Shown: piece after piece, positions 6,934 through 15,600 of the stretch | Layout: every line of letters begins with the position of its first letter | How positions within the stretch are numbered: the stretch's first letter is position 1 | Origin: CAZQIC01 sp964593555 | GTDB taxonomy: Bacteria > Bacteroidota > Bacteroidia > JAFLBG01 | Direction of reading: 5' to 3' | Assembly: GCA_964593555.1 (NCBI GenBank) | Contig: CAZQIC010000068.1 | Location: 1 to 24,311, forward strand | DNA: 24,311 nucleotides | Translations under genes and position numbers: made by a program | The notes under the pieces: generated by a model | The model's database searches: none | What the model was told of the DNA's origin: nothing | What the model saw: only the letters and a program-made list of their open reading frames with translations

Positions 6934-8492
6934 ATGAAAAGAATTACTCTTCTTATTTTTTCTTTTGTCGGTTTGACTGTTAGTGCTCAACAAATTGAAT
7001 GGGCCAAAATAATCTATGGAGATGGTACTTTGCTAGATTATGATAAAAACGATGATAAAGTATTTCTTAGCGGTCTCGGATATACTATAAATAAAACCTT
7101 TGTTTCAAAATTCGATAAAAATGGGAATGAAATAAATTTGATTGGCGATTTTATTTTAGCAGATTTTACAAAGGAACAAAATGGATTTATTTTACCGGAT
7201 TTGAAACAGGAGGAAATGATTTATGCATGGCAAAAGCCGAATTGGATGGAAGCACTTCATGGTTGAATTGCTATACAAGTGAGCCGCCTTATTGGTGGTG
7301 CTGTAGTCCTTATTATGCACACGCCATGGGTCGGTCGGTTCTTGTGCATAATAATTCGATATATGAGATTGGTATTTACCAGGATTCTTTGAAAATAGAT
7401 GGCCAATGGTTGTCCGGTAGCAATTCTCTGCTTGCAAAATTCAATTCCCAAACAGGAAAGTTAATTTGGGCAAAAAACATCCCAGGAAATAATATGTACA
7501 GTAATATGAAAATTAATGATTTGAATAATGATACATTTTTAATTGGTTCGGATATTTACCAAAACGGCACCTATTTTTTTGACTCTATTAGCGTAACAGT
7601 GAACAGCTGCAATTCGTGGGGATGTGGCGCTACTATTTTATCTAAAACAGATACTGGAGGAAAATTCCTTTGGGCTAAGGTAATTTCCGAAGGAACAAGA
7701 ATTAGAGATATGGCTATTGATACACAGAATAACATTTGTGTAGTTGGAATTTTCTCTGACAGTTGCAAAATAGGGCAATCATCTTTCGTAGGGAAAAATG
7801 GAGGAATATTCCTATTGAAATGTAATAGTCAAGGTACTATCTTTTGGTCAAAAATCTTTCATAATCCGAAGCCGTCAGATCCTAATGCCGTCAGTTCTGT
7901 GGCTGTAGATTATTTAGGAAGTATTTTCATCACAGGAGTATTTCATTCAGATACTCTAAACTTTCAGGATACATTATTAATACGAAACGGAAAACATGGA
8001 AATGCTTTCATATCTAAATTTTCGGAATCAGGAAAATTAATTCATGCTATGAATTTCACTAACTCATTTTATAGTTCAGGATATGATATAACTACTGATG
8101 ACGAAGGATCTGTCTATTGGGCTGGCAGGTTTTATGATACAATAAGTGTTGGAAATTTCACTTTGTATGGAAATACTTGGAATACAGCTCCAACTTCATA
8201 TTTTATAAAAATAAAGGGAAATTCTCCTTTAAATGTTTTAGATAATCATAATCAAAAATATTTTTCGATTTTTCCAAATCCTACCACAGGGAATTTTACT
8301 ATTCAAATGCGTAACTATCAACAGAGTGCAAAACTGTCGGTGCGTGATGTTTTAGGAAATTGTCTGCTTGGGCGCAACTGTCAGGGCGAGGCCAGCCAGG
8401 AAATTGATTTAAGCAATCAGCCCAAAGGAATTTATTTTGTGGAACTGCTGTCCGGAAGCGAAAGAATTGTCCGGAAAGTTGCTGTCCAATGA
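6934..8492 (+). pseudogene. T9SS type A sorted protein, split by a frameshift
   Basis: The ATG at 6934 opens a signal peptide (MKRITLLIFSFVGLTVSAQQ) and a beta-rich repeat start (IEWAKIIYGDG). The frame stops at 7266. The rest runs in the next frame to 8492. It is already sensible protein upstream of its first ATG (7227): reading back from there gives IYFTGFETGGNDLC then MAKAELDGSTSW. One extra base near 7176-7186, for example AAAAATGG for AAAATGG, would join both parts into about 519 residues. The body has propeller-like segments (GNIxWAK, LLAKFNSQTGKLIWAKNIPG). The C-terminus is a type A T9SS sorting domain (FPNPTTGNFTIQM, LSVRDVLGN, QPKGIYFVELLSG, VRKVAVQ). It could be a decayed gene or an assembly error. 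The last part of the gene differs sharply in GC from the rest. Confidence 0.82.
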
Positions 8493-8540
8493 CTTTTAGT
8501 AATTGCGTGATTGTCGAACGAGTGCGATACCTGAAGAGAA

Positions 8541-8570
8541 TAGCCCAATCTTGTCTTTGCATTTGGGCTA
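8541..8570 (+). terminator. Possible terminator hairpin after the T9SS gene
   Basis: TAGCCCAA (8541-8548) is perfectly complementary to TTGGGCTA (8563-8570) across a 14-base loop, 48 bases after the stop at 8492. The downstream tract (ACTTGTTTAT) is only moderately T-rich, so intrinsic termination is uncertain. Confidence 0.35.
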
Positions 8571-8599
8571 ACTTGTTTATAGAGGAAGTTATTTCTTTA

Positions 8600-8644
8600 A
8601 AAACTTCTCCAAGCAAACCATAATGGCTGTATTGGGGAAGTTTT
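8600..8644. terminator. Long hairpin between convergent genes, possibly bidirectional terminator
   Basis: AAAACTTCTCCAA (8600-8612) pairs with TTGGGGAAGTTTT (8632-8644) over 13 positions with one wobble, around a 19-base loop. A-tracts on one side and T-tracts on the other suit termination in both directions. The genes ending at 8492 and 8724 converge on it. Confidence 0.5.
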
Positions 8645-8723
8645 GAATTAACCATTTCCTTTTATTTTTGTTCACCTTGTTGTATTCAAAACAACAAAAA
8701 GATAGATTTTATTTTGACAATTC

Positions 8724-11456
8724 CTAATCCACCGCAATTACCTTGAACTCCGTGCGGCGGTTGAGCTGGTGCTCATCTTCGGTTTTGGCATTTTTAATAA
8801 GTGGTTTAGTTTCGCCATAACCTTTATATACTATTCGGTTGTTTTCAATGTCTTCCAATATCAAATACATCGCTGCATTTTTAGCGCGGCCTTGAGATAA
8901 ATTTAAGTTGTAATCATCGTAACCTCTTTCATCTGTATGTGATGATAATTCAATTTTTACTTTTGGGTTCTTCATCATAAACTCTACCAATACATCGAGA
9001 GCGGGGAGGGATTCAAAACGCACCGTAGCTTTATTATAATCGTAATAAATATTATCCATCCTCACTGTTTTGTTCAGCTCAATTTTCTCGAGGATATGCG
9101 TTATAGATACCAATGTGTCTTTATTGTCATACACCGCCACCTTCATATCGTTCGGTAAATATCCTTCGTAAGAAGTGATCACCATGTAATCACCTTTCTT
9201 TTTAATGTATACGGAGTAATCCCCGTCGGCATTGGTAGTTAATTGTTTAATTACTTTGTTACCCTGCTTTAATGTTACTACTGCGTTCGCAATAAATTTG
9301 TTCTTACGGTTCATCACCGAGCCTTTTAACAATACTGGTGGATCCAATGGCTGTCCCGATTCAGGGTTCTCTGTATTGCCTGCCACAATATTTTTATCCT
9401 CCCTGATCATGGGCTTCAGATCTACCTTTTTATAAATGCTTCCGCCTTCTGTTTTAAAATCTGCCGCGCTTATATCCATTTTCGCTGGAGTGTATCCATC
9501 TTTCTCCACGCTTACAGAATAATTACTTCCGGTCAATAACCTCGCACGGAAAGAATACAATCCGTTTCCATTGGATGTTACGGTCTCTACTAAATTACCA
9601 TCCTTAAATAATTTAATACTTGCTCCCTCAATAGCCGATCCCTGGCTGCCCACTTCACCCAGCAATGAAAATTCAGACTCTGCTTTTTTCTTGCTCTTGG
9701 ATGCAATAAGTTTATACGGCGTTCCGCTTACTATAATTGATTTGTGCGTAAAGTATCCTTTGTTATCACTCATGGTAAGATCAATAGGATTGCCGTTCTT
9801 CAGTAACTCAACAGTGGCGCCGCTTTGCGGGGTATAACTTACATTGCCTGATGTGTCTTTTCTATCTTCTTTTAAAAAGCCATCCACTTTTATGGTTTTT
9901 AATTTGGAGGTGATATCAAGTTCCATATATGATCTTTCCGTATTCCTTATCAAAGTAAAATCAATTTTGTTGTAGTTAAATCCATCCTTACGTATAGAAA
10001 TAGTATACGGTTTATTTAACTCTGGCGTAAACTGGTATTCACCATTAACAGGATTAAGTACTGTTTCAACTTTACTGGTATTGTCAATCAATTTAAATTT
10101 TAATCCATCAAACAATGTGTTGTTTGGTATCCTTATTTTCCCGCCGTCAACCGTAATGGTAATTTCAGCAATATCAGAGAATGCATAAATATCTTCTAAT
10201 CCTTTGGAATCAAACCTATCGGAACTAAATAATCCCTGGCGGAATTTTTTATCCATGATAAAACCAAAATCATCACCAATGGAGTTAATAGGTGGTCTAA
10301 CATTAGATACGCTTTTCCATTCGTTGTTATCTTTAATAGCAATAAAAACATCCAGCTTGCCCATGCCCGGATGTCCATCAGAAGAAAAGTATAAAGTGTT
10401 ATCGTCATAAATAAAAGGGAACAATTCAAACGCGAATGTATTTACTTCTGATCCTAAATTTATAGCAGGTCCCCATGTGCCGTCACTTTGTTTTTCCGAT
10501 CTGTAAATATCTGTACCGCCTTTACCGCCCGGCATATCACTCATGAAATAAATTGTTTTTCCATTGGCAGATAGGGAAGGGTGACCAACAGAATAATTTG
10601 TTCCGTTAAAACTAAATGCACTTACCGGGTTTGACCAGCCTTCCGGTGTGCGATGACTCTCCATAACATGCAATACTTTTAGTATCACACCTTTTTTATC
10701 ATCTCTTGCGCCTTTAACACTGCGCGTAAAATAAATAGTATCACCTGTTGGTGTGAATGTCGCCGGGCCTTCATGCAAATAAGTGTTCCGTGCGCTGTTT
10801 TCAAAAACTTCTGTAGCCAGAGAATCATAAGGCTTTTGAAGGTTTACATAAAAAAAATCGAGTGAAGGATTATTGGTCTCGCTGCCAAACGTAACTACTT
10901 TGCGTTTACTGCCCGGGCGCGCGGAGCAAAATAAAAATCCACCTTTATAAAATGTAGGGGAGAACTCGGAGTATTCCGTGTTTAAGAAACCAAGGTTCTT
11001 TACTTCGTTACCGATACTTTCATCGAGCCATTTTTGCGCTAACCCGCAGGACTCAATGTAAACAGATGCCATTGGATCGGAAGGATTAAGGCGCGCATAT
11101 TTTTTAAATTCTTCTGCGGCTTCCTGGTATTTGGAACTTGCTTTTAAAGAGAGTGCGTAATTTTTTTGATGCTCAGGATTTTTCTTTGCCCTGCTCACCA
11201 GTTTTTTATAATATTCTTCTGCTTTCTGGAATTCTCCAATTAGGCGGTAACAATCTGCAAGGCGCTCGGTAGCTTCTTCCTTTGATTTATTATCACCCGC
11301 CTTCATTTCCTCTTCAAAATAGGGAATAGCTTCTTTGAACATGTTCCTGTCGAAGTACGCGTTTCCTTTTGCGAGGGTTTTTTGTGCGTTCGCTTCTATA
11401 GAAAATAATAAAGCAAAAAATACTAAAAGAATGTAGTGGGATTTCCTGGTCTTCAC
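8724..11456 (-). CDS. PorE-like TPR / beta-propeller / CRD / OmpA-family protein
   Basis: This 910-residue protein starts at a GTG (11456), nine bases after the stop of the PorP/SprF gene. A signal peptide (about 1-24, ending ANAQ) is followed by TPR repeats (about 26-140), a PD40/TolB-like propeller (about 165-425, with GHPSLSANGKTIYFMSDMPG and DNTLYFSSDGHPGMGKLDVF), several carboxypeptidase-regulatory-like beta domains (about 435-785), and an OmpA C-terminal domain (796-910). The OmpA domain keeps the peptidoglycan-binding signature SSHTDERGYDDYN, LSQGRAKN and NRRTEF. This domain order is that of PorE, a T9SS-associated periplasmic protein that ties the outer-membrane machinery to peptidoglycan. 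In many Bacteroidota such paralogues sit beside PorP/SprF and a CHU_C protein, as here. I infer a dedicated partner of the neighbouring adhesin rather than the core PorE. It converges on the gene ending at 8492. Confidence 0.9.
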   Translation of the reverse strand: MKTRKSHYILLVFFALLFSIEANAQKTLAKGNAYFDRNMFKEAIPYFEEEMKAGDNKSKEEATERLADCYRLIGEFQKAEEYYKKLVSRAKKNPEHQKNYALSLKASSKYQEAAEEFKKYARLNPSDPMASVYIESCGLAQKWLDESIGNEVKNLGFLNTEYSEFSPTFYKGGFLFCSARPGSKRKVVTFGSETNNPSLDFFYVNLQKPYDSLATEVFENSARNTYLHEGPATFTPTGDTIYFTRSVKGARDDKKGVILKVLHVMESHRTPEGWSNPVSAFSFNGTNYSVGHPSLSANGKTIYFMSDMPGGKGGTDIYRSEKQSDGTWGPAINLGSEVNTFAFELFPFIYDDNTLYFSSDGHPGMGKLDVFIAIKDNNEWKSVSNVRPPINSIGDDFGFIMDKKFRQGLFSSDRFDSKGLEDIYAFSDIAEITITVDGGKIRIPNNTLFDGLKFKLIDNTSKVETVLNPVNGEYQFTPELNKPYTISIRKDGFNYNKIDFTLIRNTERSYMELDITSKLKTIKVDGFLKEDRKDTSGNVSYTPQSGATVELLKNGNPIDLTMSDNKGYFTHKSIIVSGTPYKLIASKSKKKAESEFSLLGEVGSQGSAIEGASIKLFKDGNLVETVTSNGNGLYSFRARLLTGSNYSVSVEKDGYTPAKMDISAADFKTEGGSIYKKVDLKPMIREDKNIVAGNTENPESGQPLDPPVLLKGSVMNRKNKFIANAVVTLKQGNKVIKQLTTNADGDYSVYIKKKGDYMVITSYEGYLPNDMKVAVYDNKDTLVSITHILEKIELNKTVRMDNIYYDYNKATVRFESLPALDVLVEFMMKNPKVKIELSSHTDERGYDDYNLNLSQGRAKNAAMYLILEDIENNRIVYKGYGETKPLIKNAKTEDEHQLNRRTEFKVIAVD

Positions 11457-11465
11457 AAATTCAAT

Positions 11466-12410
11466 TTAATAAATATAAAATCTTGGATGCGTTTCTTTAT
11501 CTCTTGCAGGCGGCAATAATTTTTTCCTGTAAGTAAACATTACTTCATGTCCGCCGCTTTGATAGTCGGCTAAACCGGAAATGGTATAGTCAAACGCGTA
11601 ACCAACTTTAAAGCTGTCGTTAATGATAACATCGGTCATGAATACAATGGATTCGGAATTTCTGTAGGATACTCCTAAAGAAACCAATTGTTTGTAGGTG
11701 CCCCTGAAATTAACATCGAATTGCAAAGGAACATTCGCTACTTGTTTAATTAATATGGAAGGTTCAAAGCGAAGTTTTTCTTCGTTACCAAAGTTATAAC
11801 CTATGATTCCAATATTATGATTCCATAAACGTGCTATCATGCTTCTGCTGGCTCCGGTGTAATTTATTTCACTTTTTGTTAATTGGTAAGAACTCCAACC
11901 CATGAAAAATGTTTTTGTCTGGTAAAATAATCCGAATGAAAGATCGAATGTTGTTTTGGTTTGTTTATCGTTGGTCAATACATTATCCGTTGCATCATGG
12001 CGGATAAGGTTGGTAAAGTCTGTGCTCTGGTTAATGATACCGGTTTCAATACCTGCGGATAATTTACCGCTTCCTAAACCTAATGCGTAGGAGAACATTC
12101 CTTCGGCTGAGAAATTTTTTATAACGGCCGCCTGGTCGTTTACTATTTTTAAACCTAAGCCAATATTTTTCTTTTGAATAGGAGCGTGGAAGGATAAGAA
12201 TTGTGTTGTTGGTGCACCATCAATACCCATGAATTGTTTGCGATAAGCAACCGTACCATTTATGTAGGGTATTGTGCCTGCGTAAGCAGGATTGATAATG
12301 GCTTTGTCGAACATATAGGCGCTGTAGCGGGGTAATTGCTGCGCAACAGAGGTTTCACCTACAAATACAAGCATTACTAAGATGATTACAACTTTGATAT
12401 GTAGCTTCAT
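11466..12410 (-). CDS. PorP/SprF-family type IX secretion outer-membrane protein
   Basis: The 314-residue product begins with a signal peptide (MKLHIKVVIILVMLVFVGET then SVAQ) and the family hallmark QQLPRYSAYMFDKAIINPAY followed by AGT. Next come YRKQFMGIDGAPTTQFLSFH and alternating beta strands typical of an outer-membrane barrel (GLGLKIVND, GMFSYALGLGSGKLSAGIETG, FDVNFRGTYKQLVSLGVSYR). It ends with an aromatic residue, RFYIY. PorP/SprF proteins act in T9SS, and SprF-type members are needed for secretion or attachment of particular type B cargo. Its position between a type B adhesin (stop 12621) and the OmpA gene (nine-base gap) strongly suggests it serves that adhesin. The ATG at 12410 is the only start that keeps the signal peptide. 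Confidence 0.92.
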   Translation of the reverse strand: MKLHIKVVIILVMLVFVGETSVAQQLPRYSAYMFDKAIINPAYAGTIPYINGTVAYRKQFMGIDGAPTTQFLSFHAPIQKKNIGLGLKIVNDQAAVIKNFSAEGMFSYALGLGSGKLSAGIETGIINQSTDFTNLIRHDATDNVLTNDKQTKTTFDLSFGLFYQTKTFFMGWSSYQLTKSEINYTGASRSMIARLWNHNIGIIGYNFGNEEKLRFEPSILIKQVANVPLQFDVNFRGTYKQLVSLGVSYRNSESIVFMTDVIINDSFKVGYAFDYTISGLADYQSGGHEVMFTYRKKLLPPARDKETHPRFYIY

Positions 12411-12452
12411 TTTTTAAAAGACTTAATTGAGTGGTAAACAATTATTCTTTCC

Positions 12453-12480
12453 ACTTTCTTTTGTTTGCCCAAAAGAAAGT
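12453..12480. repeat. A/T-rich hairpin element between adhesin and SprF-like genes
   Basis: ACTTTCTTTTG (12453-12463) is a perfect 11-bp complement of CAAAAGAAAGT (12470-12480) around TTTGCC, and is followed by CCAAAGAAAAAGGC. The layout resembles the element at 626-660. It lies in the 210-base gap inside the proposed operon, where it could cause partial termination and give the two downstream genes a different expression level. No gene is seen in the gap. Confidence 0.55.
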
Positions 12481-12620
12481 TCCAAAGAAAAAGGCACCAC
12501 GAAAACCAACCGAAAACTTGTTCTTGTCGCACAAGCCAGCCGCCTCTCAGGCTGAACAATTTCCGGTTCGCACTTTTCGTGGACGTCCACGCACCAAATA
12601 TTTCTGTCATCGGTTTCATT

Positions 12621-15600
12621 TTATCTATGTATAATTACAAAACCAACATACTTTTTACTGTCAAACTCATCTCCAAGCAATACCACGTAATAATAAGAAC
12701 CATCGGGCAGGTCTTTACCTGATTTCATTTCTTCGCCTCTCCATGAATTATCGTAAGGAGATTTGTCATAGACCAATTGTCCCCAGCGGTTATAAATGCT
12801 TACTTTATTTTTTGTGAAATAATCTATATCAGGTATTATCCATGTATCGTTAGCGCCATCGCCATTAGGAGTAATGATCTGTGGTATAGGGCCGCTGAGA
12901 TCAATTAAACATTTATCTACAACTACTCTTACGTTAACATCGCGGTAACAAGCAGCATTCATGGAGCGGAATACAAATGTGCTGTCGACTATTGGTTTAA
13001 CAAATACATTCGGCTGCGTTGCTATTGTTGTTCCTGTAGTTGTTCTCCACATTAAACTTAATCCCGATCCGGATCCCTGTAATTGAATGCTGTCTCCTAT
13101 ACAAATTTTTCCATCCAGTGGAGTGGCAGCCGCTGTAGGTAATGGCTGGTCATCAACCATTATAAGGGCAGTATCTCTTGCGCTTAGGCAGCCTTTGTAA
13201 AGTGTATAAACATTGTAATAGGTATTTGTTGTCGGACTAACGCTAATACTTGTACCACCCGATCCGTTGCTCCATGTATAAGTAACAGGTGTAAACGTAC
13301 CGCCAACGCTTGCGATTAAGGTAAGCGGTGAGCCAAATGTTAAACAGTATTGTAATGTATCTCCTCCGGTAATTGTAGGATCAGCTGTAGGTCTTATAGT
13401 AAATGATATTCCGCTGCTTGCCGCGCTTAAACAACCGATAACATTTGTGCCTTTAACGGTAATAGTATCTGTTTGTGTAAGTGTACCGGTATTGTATCTA
13501 TCCGAAGAGCCCGTTTGAACCAATGTTCCATTTCTATAAAAGCTATAGGAAGGTAAGCCTGATGGTGTTGCGGTAAATGTAACTACCTGGTGATTACAGA
13601 TTGAATCAAATGCATCTGCAATTAATGTAACAGGATCATAAGGCAGGGTGGTGATATAAACAGTGTCGTTTGGCGAATTGGTACAGCCTAAATAATTATA
13701 CCCGGTAATGGTGATAATGTTATTCCCCGGAGGTAATGCACTATAGCTAAATAAATTTGATGGTGAATCTTGTCTTTGTACTCCGTTAACCCTAAATACA
13801 TAACGTGTAAGTGTTGAAGGGTTTGCTGTAAGATTTAATGTAACGCCCTGGCATAGGGAATCATTAACCGCGTTGGAAGAATAGTTGAGTATCAGCGGAG
13901 GAATTACAGTAAGTGTAACAGTAGCAGATGTATCCAAACATCCCTGATAGTTTGTAATAACAGAGAATGTATTTACACCGGTTAACGTATTCGTTGTAAG
14001 AGCAGGATTACCTCCAATTTGAACTTGTGTGGTTCCATTGAAGAAAGTATACATATCATACGTTGCAGGAGTTGCAATTACTGATATTAAATCTCCGGTA
14101 CAAATACTGTAATTTAACGAGCTGAAGCTCAATGAACTAGCAGGAGTTGGTGTGACATATACCTTAGTGTATTTTTTAGCCGTTGGACATAAAGGTTGTG
14201 CAGTATTTGTAATTACTGCTGTTACAGTCGTAGTACTTGGCGGCGTTAATGAAAAAGTTGTTGCTGTTGTTGGAGCACCTCCATTCCAGCGGATACTGAA
14301 TGTTGGAGGAACAATATTACTTGCAGTCAAGGCAATGCTCATTCCCTGGCAAATGGTATCTGTAGCGGGTAATTGGAATGTAATACCTGTACATGGCATA
14401 GCATAACAGGTTACAGGCGGCGATACAGCGCTGCTGCCGCAAGGTGTTGATCCGATCGCCCTTACTCGTATTGAAATAGAATCTCCGGCGCTAAATCCGT
14501 TTATAGTATGTAACGTTCCGGTTATTCCGGATGAAGGTGTAATAAATTGTCCGCCTCCAATACTTACTTCATAGCCTAATGCGCCTGGAATGGTATCCCA
14601 TGTAAATGAAATAGTATTATTGGTTGTGGTACCACAATTCACCTGCGGCGTTAACAACGGCGCTGTTATAACAGGAGAAACAGTATTGGTAGATGTATCG
14701 CTGCAGCCCTGGTTAGTTACAATAATTTTTATCACATGTCCATTCTGGAAATTACTTGTTGTATAAGTTGGGTTAACTCCATTTTGTACCAATGCAAAAT
14801 TATCGAAGAAAGAATAGTTGCTGTATATCTGAGGGTTTGCACTAAATGTTATTGGCGAACCAAAGCAACTGGAATCATTTACTGCATCTGATGATACTGT
14901 TACAACAGGTAAAGGTATAACATTGATGCTTGTATAATGAGTTGCGTTAGGACAGCCCGGCTGACTAACATTCTGAACACTTACAGGAATAATTCCGCTT
15001 ACACCAGGGATATAACTGTAAGTTGTATCTGTTGTTGCCGAGCCTCCGTTCCAATACACATTATAGCTTGGTACGTTAATTCCGGATATCAATAGATCTG
15101 CTGTACTTCCCGCGCAAACATCCAATGATGTTGGGGCATTGAATACTATAGAGTCGCAAGGCTTTGCATAACATGTTTTTGCGAATGATATTACGCTGTT
15201 ACCGCAAGGTGGTGGTCCTAATGCTTTTATTTCTATTGTAGCAGAAGATCCTATGGTTTGTCCTGTCAACAAATGCAGCAATCCTAATGAGCCTGAACTC
15301 GGCGTGCCGTAAGCTCCGCCATTAATACTAACCTGGTAACCCAATGCACCGGTAACGGAGTTCCATAAAAAACTTATTGTTGAATCGGTTGTTGTTCCGC
15401 AATTCACCTGCGGTAAATTAAGCGGGGGTATTACTGTATAATTAATTGTATTGCTTGAAACGCTGCTGCATCCTTGTTCAGTGGCCACTACTTTTATAAT
15501 TGATCCGCTGGTCAATGAGCCGGAAGTATAATAAGGGTTAGCACTGTTCTGTATTATTCCCGGTCCGTTGTAATATGCGTAATTGCTGTATGATGTTGGT

